This document shows, in pieces, positions 1 to 5,808 of a stretch of 7,384 bases of DNA. Position numbers and translations under genes: made by a program. This DNA comes from Ruminococcaceae bacterium UBA1865 (GTDB lineage: Bacteria > Bacillota > Clostridia > Oscillospirales > Acutalibacteraceae). The DNA is taken from NCBI GenBank assembly GCA_002338255.1, contig DDHX01000061.1, positions 20,487-27,870 of the forward strand, read 5' to 3'. Numbering within the stretch: position 1 is the first letter of the stretch; the number at the start of each line of letters is the position of its first letter. The notes under the pieces were generated by a model. The model was not told the DNA's origin, made no database searches, and worked only from the letters and a program-made list of their open reading frames with translations.

Positions 1-1051
1 CCGCTACCCGGGCGCTGTCTCCGTCAGTAAGATCATAGAGCAGGCGCTCAAGATTACTGGATACTAAAATATCCATGGATGGAGAAATCGTAGCATAAAA
101 ATTCCGGTTGCGATTGTATAGGCCGGTATTTAAAAATTCAGTAAGTACATTATTGGAGTTGGATGCACAGATCAATTTATTAACCGGCAATCCCATTTTC
201 TTTGCATAGTACGCTGCAAGAATATTGCCAAAATTTCCGGTTGGCACAACAATATTGACTTTTTCCCCATCGAAATCAATCTCGCCGTTTGCCATGAGAT
301 CACAATAGGCGGAGAAGTAATAAACGATTTGAGGTAACAGTCTGCCCCAGTTAATGGAGTTTGCGCTGGAAAGCATCATATTGTTCTGTGCGAATGCTTC
401 ATTTATTTTTTGATTGGCAAATATTTTTTTCACGCCAGTCTGAGCATCGTCGAAATTACCTCCAATGGCACAAACTGCGACATTATTTCCTTCTTGAGTA
501 TTCATTTGGCGCTTTTGCATCGGACTGACTCCATTTTGCGGATAAAACACCTGAATTCGGGTTCCGTCAACATCTTTAAAGCCTTCAAGAGCCGCTTTGC
601 CCGTGTCGCCGGATGTGGCGACCAAAATAACAGCAGTTTTTGAAGAATGAATTTTTTGAAGTGATCTTGTTAAAAGATGAGGTAAAAGCTGTAATGCCAT
701 ATCCTTAAATGCACAGGTCGGACCGTGCCACAACTCAAGCATATACATGTTGATTTTTCCATTTTGTAAAAGAGACATCGGTGCAGGAAGATCGTTTTCA
801 AACTTTCCGTCTGTGTATGCAGAAGAAACGCAGTCTGCTATTTCTTCCGTTGTAAAATCGGAAAGGAATAACGACAAAATCCGGGTTGCGCGTTCAGCGT
901 AGTTGCTGTGCTGAAGTTCCTTTAAATCGCCATATGACAAGCGCGGTAGATTTTCCGGAACAAATAAGCCTCCGTTCTCGCAAATACCTTGTGCAATTGC
1001 CTGAGCCGAGGATACATTCATGCCGTTGTCTCTTGTGGATTTATAGTTCAA
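1..1051 (-). CDS. thrC: Threonine synthase, 3' end cut by window edge
   Basis: PLP-dependent threonine synthase, which converts O-phospho-L-homoserine to L-threonine and phosphate in the cytoplasm, the last step of threonine synthesis. I translated this frame by hand: 350 codons are visible and the C-terminus lies beyond base 1. It begins M(TTG)NYKSTRDNG and continues with the family N-terminal pattern ending GGLFVPE (about residues 27-33). The PLP lysine is K116 in HGPTCAFKDMA. SGDTGKAA follows at 147-154, and the phosphate-binding GNFGN is at 272-276. SPSMDILVSSNLERLLY near the visible end is also typical. I chose TTG because AAGGGGG sits 7 bases upstream and the STR(D/G)N opening matches the family; the next in-frame ATG is codon 11 and would remove that opening. 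It has its own promoter and follows the dipeptidase gene in the same direction. No T-box-like leader fits in the short 5' UTR. The enzyme call is very secure. Confidence 0.96.
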   Translation of the reverse strand, partial: MNYKSTRDNGMNVSSAQAIAQGICENGGLFVPENLPRLSYGDLKELQHSNYAERATRILSLFLSDFTTEEIADCVSSAYTDGKFENDLPAPMSLLQNGKINMYMLELWHGPTCAFKDMALQLLPHLLTRSLQKIHSSKTAVILVATSGDTGKAALEGFKDVDGTRIQVFYPQNGVSPMQKRQMNTQEGNNVAVCAIGGNFDDAQTGVKKIFANQKINEAFAQNNMMLSSANSINWGRLLPQIVYYFSAYCDLMANGEIDFDGEKVNIVVPTGNFGNILAAYYAKKMGLPVNKLICASNSNNVLTEFLNTGLYNRNRNFYATISPSMDILVSSNLERLLYDLTDGDSARVA

Positions 1052-1058
1052 GGTGATT

Positions 1059-1065
1059 CCCCCTT
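1059..1065 (-). promoter_or_regulatory. Ribosome binding site of thrC (supports TTG start)
   Basis: AAGGGGG on the minus strand lies 7 bases before the TTG at 1051-1049. No comparable site precedes the ATG at codon 11, so this site decides the start. Confidence 0.75.
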
Positions 1066-1079
1066 CGCTTTGTCTTTAT

Positions 1080-1108
1080 ATTTTATATTATAACTTATCT
1101 GTTGTCAA
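1080..1108 (-). promoter_or_regulatory. Sigma-A-type promoter of thrC
   Basis: A perfect -35 box TTGACA (1108-1103) is followed by a 17-base spacer and TAAAAT (1085-1080) as the -10 box. The expected start of transcription is near 1073, giving a 5' UTR of roughly 20 bases that ends in the thrC ribosome binding site. An overlapping TATAAT (1092-1087) is only 10 bases from the -35 box, so it is not the paired -10. The -35 box overlaps the TGA stop (1107-1105) of the dipeptidase gene. Read from sequence only. Confidence 0.7.
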
Positions 1109-2034
1109 AGAGAAACGAAAAAATGATATGCATTGTCAAATAAAATCGAATTAGTCAGAGCTTCACTGTAATTATGATGCAGCATTAGCTCTGCAATATC
1201 CTCTACCGATTCAATTCCTGCCATTCCATTTGGTAATCGATCAATCCCATCAAAGTCGCTGCCGATTGCAAGACAGCTTTCCCCGCCAAGAGAAAGAAAA
1301 TATTCTATATGGCGAAGAACATCGTCTGCGCTTGCTTTGCCCGTTGAATTTAAAAAAACAGGCACAAAGTTAATGCCTACTAATCCACCGCGTTCTTTGA
1401 TCATACGGAACTGGTCGTCAGTCAAGTTCCTTCTTTGATTACAGATTGTGCGCGAATTTGAGTGTGTAGCTATAAACGGCCGAGTTGTTGTATTAGCGAC
1501 ATCATAAAACAGCTTGTCGCTCGCATGAGAAACGTCGACAACAATATGCAGGCGCTCCATTTCCTTTACGGCAAGTTTGCCGAATTGACTCAACCCGTTG
1601 GATGGCTCGATATCCGCTCCATCCCCTAATTCACAGGAAGAATTCCACGTTAAGGTAATTACCTTGACACCGCGGTTAGCCATATATTGCAGCCTTTCAA
1701 TGCTGCCCGCGGCGGCTGCGCCGCCTTCAACGGTTAAAACAGCGCCAATTTTATTTCGCTTCTGTGCTATTATAAAATCTTGTGTCGTTTTGCAAAGCAT
1801 GATTTTATCTGCATTCAGTTCCAATTCATCATTTAACTTTTGCAAGACAGCATCAAAATAATCAGCTGCGGCCTTCCCTCTTTTTTCATCGGGAATCCAT
1901 ACTGCAAAACACTGAAACCAAAAAGAATAGTTTTTCCCGCGCAGCAACGATAATTGCAGGTCATTGTCAAAGAGCGATTTTTTATTATTATAGCAATTTG
2001 AGATTGTATCGCAGTGCAGATCAAAATATTTCAA
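1105..2034 (-). CDS. Peptidase M19 (membrane/renal dipeptidase family), cytoplasmic
   Basis: Zinc-dependent dipeptidase of family M19 (amidohydrolase-like barrel), 309 aa, expected to hydrolyse dipeptides; some family members accept a D-residue at the C-terminal position. The metal ligands are all visible: H7 and D9 in DLHCDT, E103 in TVEGG, H170 in DVSHAS and H191 in ATHSNSR. R202 (in the QRRN segment) and D260 (in GSDFDG) match the substrate-binding arginine and catalytic aspartate of the family. There is no signal peptide or membrane segment, so despite the family name it should be cytoplasmic. Length is normal for bacterial members. The start is TTG, overlapping the yraN stop as TTGA (4 bases), with AGGAGG 6 bases upstream inside yraN, which implies translational coupling. 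It is the last gene of the lepB-ylqF-rnhB-yraN string. I saw no terminator after it, so read-through into thrC is possible. Natural substrate unknown. Confidence 0.92.
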   Translation of the reverse strand: MKYFDLHCDTISNCYNNKKSLFDNDLQLSLLRGKNYSFWFQCFAVWIPDEKRGKAAADYFDAVLQKLNDELELNADKIMLCKTTQDFIIAQKRNKIGAVLTVEGGAAAAGSIERLQYMANRGVKVITLTWNSSCELGDGADIEPSNGLSQFGKLAVKEMERLHIVVDVSHASDKLFYDVANTTTRPFIATHSNSRTICNQRRNLTDDQFRMIKERGGLVGINFVPVFLNSTGKASADDVLRHIEYFLSLGGESCLAIGSDFDGIDRLPNGMAGIESVEDIAELMLHHNYSEALTNSILFDNAYHFFVSL

Positions 2035-2402
2035 TAGTATCCTCCTCCGCTAAAAGCATTCTGAATATATTCAACGGATTTCACGGTGAAAGCATCACTT
2101 TGAGTTGTAATTCCGATTACATCAAATCGTGGCTGCAATTTGGTTTTATGCTGCTGTAAATACAAAAGTGCAGTTTTGTAAATCTTTCTTTGTTTTCCGA
2201 CTGTGACAGCCTCCAACGGACTGACGGAAAAATGTTCATCGCGGGTTTTGACTTCTGCAAATACAATATATTCTTCATTTTCAGCAATAATATCAATTTC
2301 TCCAAAACGAGAGTGATAATTGCGTTCCATGATTTGATATCCCTTTTCGCTGAGTAATTCAGCAGCATAGTCTTCTCCAATTTTACCGGACGCATTATTC
2401 AT
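2031..2402 (-). CDS. yraN: YraN / UPF0102 family protein, endonuclease-like fold
   Basis: 123 aa, the usual length of the YraN (UPF0102) family. The family has a PD-(D/E)XK nuclease-like core resembling Holliday-junction resolvases, but its cellular role is not established. Visible core motifs are GEDYAAELL near the N-terminus (E10), NYHSRFGEIDII (29-39, with E35 and D37) and FAEVKTR (48-54, with E50 and K52), so the putative active-site set E10/D37/E50/K52 is complete. The ATG start lies inside the rnhB 3' end (8-base overlap), with an AGGGGAAGG-like ribosome binding site in the rnhB coding sequence. Its position after rnhB is the common Firmicutes order. The C-terminus GGGYY is glycine-rich because its codons double as the ribosome binding site for the next gene. 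Family call secure; function inferred from fold only. Confidence 0.93.
   Translation of the reverse strand: MNNASGKIGEDYAAELLSEKGYQIMERNYHSRFGEIDIIAENEEYIVFAEVKTRDEHFSVSPLEAVTVGKQRKIYKTALLYLQQHKTKLQPRFDVIGITTQSDAFTVKSVEYIQNAFSGGGYY
2041..2046 (-). promoter_or_regulatory. Ribosome binding site of the M19 gene, inside yraN
   Basis: AGGAGG 6 bases before TTG (2034). The same bases encode glycines of the GGGYY C-terminus of YraN. It supports TTG as the real start, as does the DLHCDT metal motif only four residues in. Confidence 0.8.
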
Positions 2403-3009
2403 GAGCGCCTTCCCCTAATATCTTTTTTAGAAAAGTTCTTCGATGCACCGGGCACGGGCCGAATTCTTTTAGCAATTTAATATGTAAAGCTGTTCCATAG
2501 CCTTTGTGCTTAGCAAATTGATATTGGGGATAAATTTTATCGATTTCATACATTAGTCTGTCACGGCTGACTTTTGCGAGGATAGAGGCGGCGGCAATAT
2601 TAGCAGAGAGTGCATCCCCTTTAATAATTGTCTGTGTATCCACACCGAGCGGCGGTGTTCTGTTGCCGTCCACAAGCGCTAAGTCCGTCTTAACGCTTAG
2701 GCCGTCATAGGCGCGCTTCATAGCAAGAAAAGTCGCCTGCAAAATATTGATTTCATCAATTTCAGTCTCAGTTGCAAAGCCTACCGAATAATCAACTGCC
2801 GTTTTCTTTATGATGTCAAACAGTTCTTCCCGTTTCTTTTCGCTCAGTTTTTTGGAGTCATTCAAGCCATCAATCATTTGATTATTTGGCAAAATAACAG
2901 CGGCAGCGAACACCGGGCCGGCCAAAGGGCCGCGTCCCGCTTCATCGATGCCGCATATTGTTTGATATCCTTTTTCTGCCGCCGCGTTTTCATAGGCAAA
3001 CCAGTTCAT
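2395..3009 (-). CDS. rnhB: Ribonuclease HII
   Basis: RNase HII cuts the RNA strand of RNA:DNA hybrids, including single ribonucleotides embedded in DNA, using divalent metal ions. With the start chosen here it is 204 aa. The signature GIDEAGRGPLAGPV gives metal ligands D22 and E23. D114 lies in ALVDGNR, and D150 lies in the ASILAKVSRDR segment that follows KGD and IAAAS. The C-terminal HKGYGT and GPCPVHRRTF are also family-typical. I take ATG at 3009 (MNWFAYENAAAEKGY), one base after the ylqF stop, because homologues usually start with a similar M-x-W-x-x-Y-E segment. A TTG at 3030 would add seven residues and overlap ylqF by 20 bases. Neither start has a strong ribosome binding site, so translation probably relies on coupling to ylqF. 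It overlaps yraN by 8 bases. Confidence 0.95.
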   Translation of the reverse strand: MNWFAYENAAAEKGYQTICGIDEAGRGPLAGPVFAAAVILPNNQMIDGLNDSKKLSEKKREELFDIIKKTAVDYSVGFATETEIDEINILQATFLAMKRAYDGLSVKTDLALVDGNRTPPLGVDTQTIIKGDALSANIAAASILAKVSRDRLMYEIDKIYPQYQFAKHKGYGTALHIKLLKEFGPCPVHRRTFLKKILGEGAHE

Positions 3010-3010
3010 A

Positions 3011-3880
3011 TTATTTACCAACCTGTTCAAGCGTAATTCTGCCTAACTTGGCACCTCTGAATTCGTCCAAAACCATAATGGATGCGCGCTCAGTATCAAT
3101 TTCACCACCGGAAATAAGCATTCCACGTTTTTTGCCTGTCAGTTCCAACAGTTCATAACCCTTTAGTTGGGAAATATCTGTATCTTCAAACTTATAACGT
3201 GCTTTCATTGCGTTTGGGTAGCTATCACGCAGCATTTCAAGCAAACGGCCGGCAAGTTGTTGTGTATCAATGACATCATCTTTTACAGCGCCTGTAAATG
3301 CAAGCCTTTCTCCGACAATTTTATCCTCAAATTTAGGCCATAATACTCCCGGTGTATCTAAAAGGTCAAAGCCCTTGCCAATGGAAAACCATTGGTTAGA
3401 GCGCGTCACACCCGGTCTGTCTTCAACATTGGCTTTACTGTTCTTCGCGAGCCGATTAATGAGTGAAGATTTTCCCACGTTTGGAATCCCTACAACCATA
3501 ATCCGAATTTGACGGCAAACCATTCCTTTTGCTTCCCAACCAGCAATACGGTCACTTAAAACGCTTTTTATGAGAGGAATAAACCCATTTAATCCTCTGC
3601 CGGTACGACAGTCAATCGGAATAGCAGGGATTCCCTTTGATTTATAGTAGTCAATCCACCGGCTGGTTTGAGTGGGGTCGGCCATATCACATTTATTCAT
3701 TAAAATAACGCGGGGTTTGTTTTGAATCAGCTGGCTCAGTACCGGATTTCGACTGCTGGCCGGAATCCGTGCGTCGATGATCTCGGCAACCACGTCAACC
3801 AGTTTTAAACTTGCTTCAATTTGCCTTTTTGTTTTGGTCATGTGCCCCGGAAACCACTGTATTGATTGTGCTTCACTCAT
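3011..3880 (-). CDS. ylqF: Ribosome biogenesis GTPase YlqF/RbgA
   Basis: Circularly permuted GTPase needed for late assembly of the 50S ribosomal subunit in Bacillus subtilis (RbgA), acting in the cytoplasm on the precursor large subunit. It is 289 aa, normal for the family. The permuted motif order is visible: G4 NKCD (62-65), a G5-like segment near IDCRTGRG (89-96), G1/P-loop GIPNVGKSS (131-139), G2-region RPGVTRSNQW (155-164) and G3 DTPG (175-178). The N-terminus carries the family hallmark IQWFPGHMTKTKRQI (7-21), and the C-terminal helical domain runs from about 190 to 289. The ATG at 3880 has ATAGGGA about 10 bases upstream. It follows a signal peptidase gene after 28 bases and is followed by rnhB one base after its stop. 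Sharing a region with rplS (L19) fits a large-subunit theme. Confidence 0.96.
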   Translation of the reverse strand: MSEAQSIQWFPGHMTKTKRQIEASLKLVDVVAEIIDARIPASSRNPVLSQLIQNKPRVILMNKCDMADPTQTSRWIDYYKSKGIPAIPIDCRTGRGLNGFIPLIKSVLSDRIAGWEAKGMVCRQIRIMVVGIPNVGKSSLINRLAKNSKANVEDRPGVTRSNQWFSIGKGFDLLDTPGVLWPKFEDKIVGERLAFTGAVKDDVIDTQQLAGRLLEMLRDSYPNAMKARYKFEDTDISQLKGYELLELTGKKRGMLISGGEIDTERASIMVLDEFRGAKLGRITLEQVGK

Positions 3881-3908
3881 ATTTTATTCGTCCCTATAAT
3901 TATTAAAC

Positions 3909-4505
3909 TTATTTTCTTTTATTGATCATTCCAAATCGGTCAAACGGAAATATAATCATTTCTGCTTTTCCAAGAATATATCTTTCGTCAATCATGCCAA
4001 CATCAATGGAACGGCTGTCATTTGAAACCTCACGATTATCTCCCAATACAAAGACATGTCCCTTGGGAACAGTCAGCGGAAAGGTGTAATCCGAAGGCTG
4101 CGTAATGCCGTTCTCTATGTACGCGGATTCGTCCAGCACAACGCCGTCCACCGAAACCATGCCCGTTTGAGCATCGATGTTGACAGTCTGGTTTTCAAGT
4201 GCAATCACGCGCTTTATAATTGGCTCGGTCAGTTTTTGTGTATGAGTTATGACCACCACGTCTCCCCGATGCGGCTTGTAAAAATAACTGGACAGCACCA
4301 CACGGTCGTTTGATTGAAGATTCGGCAGCATAGAAGGGCCGCTGACATTTACAACCCGGAATAAAAATGTAAAAAGTATTACAACAGCAATTAATGATGT
4401 AATCAAAGCTTCCGCCCACTCAAAGCTGTTGGCAATCAAACTGCTTTGGGATGACTTTTGGGAGGTTATTTCATCACTGCTGAATTGGGAATCATAATCA
4501 TTCAA
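3909..4505 (-). CDS. lepB: Type I signal peptidase, second copy of a tandem pair
   Basis: Membrane serine protease (S26) that removes signal peptides from exported proteins, 198 aa. Layout: a Ser/Gln/Asp-rich cytoplasmic N-terminus (1-28), one membrane anchor (about 32-52), then the extracytoplasmic catalytic domain. The nucleophile is S58 in SGPSMLP. The general base is K98 in IIKRVIA. The C-terminal box GDNREVSNDSR is at 155-165, followed by DVGMID. A single anchor and small size fit the Gram-positive type. The only plausible start is TTG at 4505: no in-frame ATG occurs before the catalytic serine region, and AAAGGAG lies upstream, with a rather long spacing of 11 bases. It shares about 60% of aligned residues with the upstream copy, including SVDGV-LDESAYI and GHVFVLGDNR. 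It is 38 bases after that copy and 28 bases before ylqF, so very likely co-transcribed with both. Confidence 0.95.
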   Translation of the reverse strand: MNDYDSQFSSDEITSQKSSQSSLIANSFEWAEALITSLIAVVILFTFLFRVVNVSGPSMLPNLQSNDRVVLSSYFYKPHRGDVVVITHTQKLTEPIIKRVIALENQTVNIDAQTGMVSVDGVVLDESAYIENGITQPSDYTFPLTVPKGHVFVLGDNREVSNDSRSIDVGMIDERYILGKAEMIIFPFDRFGMINKRK

Positions 4506-4516
4506 ACGAGGAACAA

Positions 4517-4523
4517 CTCCTTT
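4517..4523 (-). promoter_or_regulatory. Ribosome binding site of second signal peptidase, 11 bases from TTG
   Basis: AAAGGAG on the minus strand, followed by 11 bases and TTG (4505). Its 5' part lies in the right arm of an AT-rich inverted repeat (4519-4536), so access to it could depend on RNA folding. Confidence 0.65.
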
Positions 4524-4546
4524 ATATATAAAAAGGTTTCACCTTA
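4519..4546 (-). repeat. Two mutually exclusive inverted repeats in the lepB-lepB gap
   Basis: First hairpin: AAGGT (4545-4541) with ACCTT (4537-4533) around a GAA loop, followed by further Us and beginning inside the stop codon of the upstream gene. Second: an imperfect 18-base palindrome from CCTTT (4536-4532) to AAAGG (4523-4519), with one internal mismatch. The second overlaps the ribosome binding site of the next gene. Both use the CCTT arm, so only one can form at a time. The pairings are visible; a regulatory role is inference and the stems are short. Confidence 0.4.
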
Positions 4547-5134
4547 TATTTTACCAAATTTTGAGGTCGGAGTAATGATAATTTCAACCTTGCCGATAAT
4601 ATAACGCCGGTCAATCATGCCGACATCACTCGAACGGCTGTCGTCTGAGATGGTACGGTTGTCTCCAAGAACAAACACATGCCCTGCTGGGACAGTTTGC
4701 GGAAATTTAAGGTCATATTGATTTTTTGTAATGCCGTTTTTAATATAGGCGGATTCATCAAGTGCAACGCCGTCCACTGAAACAGTGCCAGTCTGAAAGT
4801 CAATATCGACAGTCTGCCCCTCGGTGGCAATCACTCTTTTTACAATGACTTCATGCAATTTAATGCCGTCTCCGTCAACAACAACAACATCACCGCGCGT
4901 GGGGTGATTATCTGTGCACGACACAAGCACCTTGTAGCCATTTTGTAAATTAGGAATCATGGATGGGCCGTTAACGGTGATCACTCTAAATAAAAATGTA
5001 AACAATATCATAATTACAATCAGAGCAGGAATTAATGCTTCAACCCACTCAAAACAATTCATCGTAAAATTGGACTTCGAATTTGGTGCTGTCTCCTGAA
5101 GGTCTGAAGTCCCCATATCGGTATTATGATTCAA
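4544..5134 (-). CDS. lepB: Type I signal peptidase, first copy of a tandem pair
   Basis: Signal peptidase I (S26), 196 aa from the chosen start. It has a cytoplasmic N-terminus (1-26), one membrane anchor (about 32-52) and an outward catalytic domain. The nucleophile is S58 in NGPSMIP and the general base is K99 in IVKRVIA. GDNRTISDDSR (157-167) and DVGMID complete the conserved boxes, so both tandem copies look catalytically intact. The residue three before the nucleophile is Asn here and Ser in the other copy, and the segment after PNLQ (about 65-80) diverges most, so substrate preference may differ. I chose TTG at 5134 because AAGAGGTGG lies 6 bases upstream and the resulting length matches the paralogue. 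An upstream TTG at 5176 would add 14 residues (LIFEFCFIKRW...) and place this ribosome binding site inside the gene. It is the first gene of the lepB-lepB-ylqF-rnhB-yraN-M19 string, behind the rplS terminator. Confidence 0.94.
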   Translation of the reverse strand: MNHNTDMGTSDLQETAPNSKSNFTMNCFEWVEALIPALIVIMILFTFLFRVITVNGPSMIPNLQNGYKVLVSCTDNHPTRGDVVVVDGDGIKLHEVIVKRVIATEGQTVDIDFQTGTVSVDGVALDESAYIKNGITKNQYDLKFPQTVPAGHVFVLGDNRTISDDSRSSDVGMIDRRYIIGKVEIIITPTSKFGKI

Positions 5135-5140
5135 TTGATG

Positions 5141-5149
5141 CCACCTCTT
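5141..5149 (-). promoter_or_regulatory. Ribosome binding site of first signal peptidase (fixes TTG 5134)
   Basis: AAGAGGTGG on the minus strand, with a 6-base spacer to TTG at 5134-5132. It argues against the longer reading frame from 5176. Confidence 0.75.
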
Positions 5150-5185
5150 AATAAAGCAAAATTCAAATATGAGCAAATAAACGCT

Positions 5186-5214
5186 TTAATAGATACTCAT
5201 TAAACTTTGGTCAG
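5186..5214 (-). promoter_or_regulatory. Possible promoter of the lepB-lepB-ylqF operon
   Basis: CTGACC (5214-5209), a 17-base spacer and TATTAA (5191-5186) each match the sigma-A consensus at 4 of 6 positions. It lies between the rplS terminator and the lepB ribosome binding site, where a promoter is expected. The match is moderate and this AT-rich stretch could offer others. Confidence 0.35.
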
Positions 5215-5244
5215 TACGAAATGAAAAAATAGCATTTTAATAGC

Positions 5245-5271
5245 AAAAAAGGGACACGTACATGTCCCTTT
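5245..5271 (-). terminator. Rho-independent terminator after rplS
   Basis: On the minus strand AAAGGGACA (5271-5263) pairs with TGTCCCTTT (5256-5248) around a 6-base loop, giving a 9-bp stem. The run of Ts reaches 5245. It begins 20 bases after the rplS stop codon. It should end rplS transcripts and separates them from the signal peptidase operon. Confidence 0.88.
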
Positions 5272-5290
5272 CGAATAGCTATGCAATTGG

Positions 5291-5635
5291 TTATCTGATT
5301 TGTTCCTTAACCTTTGCAGCCTTACCAACTCTATCACGCAGATAATACAACTTCGCTCTGCGAACACGGCCCTTGCGGACAATATCAACACTTTTAACAT
5401 TTGGGGAATGAATCGGGAATACTCTTTCAACACCTACACCATAAGAAACACGTCTCACAGTAAATGTTTCAGAAATACCGCTGCCTTTACGGGCAATAAC
5501 GGTTCCTTCGAAAACCTGAATTCTTTCTCTTTCGCCTTCTCTGATATTTACGTTTACCTTTACAGTATCACCAATTTCAAAAACAGGCATTTCACTTTTA
5601 ACAGAATCTTGAGAAATCAATTTTAATGCGTCCAT
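5291..5635 (-). CDS. rplS: Large-subunit ribosomal protein L19
   Basis: Ribosomal protein bL19, a 50S component near the interface with the 30S subunit, 114 aa from the chosen start, which is the usual bacterial length. Typical features are [23 protein letters not shown] at the start, then [44 protein letters not shown], and a basic C-terminal part with [20 protein letters not shown]. An ATG at 5665 in the same frame would add ten residues ([10 protein letters not shown]), but the strong AGGAGG site lies within that extension and points to the ATG at 5635. The gene has its own promoter, a leader of about 125 bases and a terminator, so it appears to be monocistronic. rimM and trmD, which often precede rplS in Firmicutes, are not next to it here. 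Confidence 0.97.
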   Translation of the reverse strand: MDALKLISQDSVKSEMPVFEIGDTVKVNVNIREGERERIQVFEGTVIARKGSGISETFTVRRVSYGVGVERVFPIHSPNVKSVDIVRKGRVRRAKLYYLRDRVGKAAKVKEQIR

Positions 5636-5645
5636 GGATAAATTT

Positions 5646-5651
5646 CCTCCT
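5646..5651 (-). promoter_or_regulatory. Ribosome binding site of rplS
   Basis: Perfect AGGAGG 10 bases before ATG 5635. It decides against the upstream in-frame ATG at 5665. Confidence 0.85.
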
Positions 5652-5654
5652 AAT

Positions 5655-5760
5655 AATTCAGACATTCATGCCTTTCACGGCAGAGGACTGTCAGCTTCAA
5701 TGTCACGGTAAAACCCGGGCAGTGAACCCCACCGAAATCAATCAGCGGTTTCCAAATGCT
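5655..5760 (-). promoter_or_regulatory. Foldable 5' leader of rplS, possible L19 autoregulatory leader
   Basis: The untranslated region between the rplS promoter and ribosome binding site holds several pairings on the minus strand. ACCG (5749-5746) pairs with CGGT (5734-5731). GACATT (5704-5699) pairs with AATGTC (5666-5661), enclosing a hairpin TGCC (5682-5679)/GGCA (5672-5669) with loop GTGAAA. TCAC (5725-5722) can pair with either of two GTGA copies (5706-5703 or 5678-5675), the second lying in that hairpin loop, so a switch or pseudoknot is possible. The closing stem ends 10 bases before the AGGAGG. Ribosomal protein leaders that bind L19 are known in Firmicutes; assignment to that class is inference, as I could not test a covariance model. 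Confidence 0.5.
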
Positions 5761-5765
5761 TATAT

Positions 5766-5794
5766 ATAATACCACAATGCACTAAAAGGTGCAA
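5766..5794 (-). promoter_or_regulatory. Promoter of rplS with extended -10
   Basis: TTGCAC (5794-5789), 17-base spacer, then TGG-TATTAT with the -10 box at 5771-5766 and a TG dinucleotide one base upstream (extended -10). The -35 box is only a partial match, which the TGn motif may offset. It begins 15 bases after the DUF2344 stop. An inverted repeat TGCAC-N6-GTGCA (5793-5778) overlaps the -35 box. Confidence 0.6.
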
Positions 5795-5808
5795 TCATTA
5801 TTTTATAA

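Noticed and set aside
410..643. Plus-strand open frame
   Set aside because: Lies entirely inside thrC on the opposite strand, has no family features, and the thrC frame shows clear conserved motifs.
3010..3030. TTG 3030 as the start of rnhB
   Set aside because: No clear ribosome binding site; ATG 3009 one base after the ylqF stop gives the usual RNase HII N-terminus.
4056..4313. Plus-strand open frame opposite the second signal peptidase
   Set aside because: Antisense to a conserved catalytic domain; no recognisable domain and no sign of independent coding.
4533..4545. AAGGT/ACCTT hairpin with following Ts as an intrinsic terminator between the signal peptidase genes
   Set aside because: The stem is only 5 bp with two G-C pairs, and it starts within the stop codon; too weak to call as a terminator.
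5135..5176. N-terminal extension of the first signal peptidase from TTG 5176
   Set aside because: The strong ribosome binding site at 5149-5141 would lie inside the gene, and the shorter form matches the length of the tandem copy.
5300..5626. Plus-strand open frame of about 108 codons opposite rplS
   Set aside because: Mirror of the strongly conserved L19 gene; its composition follows from the antisense of L19 codons.
5778..5793. Hairpin TGCAC/GTGCA as a terminator for the DUF2344 gene
   Set aside because: Only a 5-bp stem, followed by TTGTGG rather than a T-run, and it overlaps the rplS promoter.
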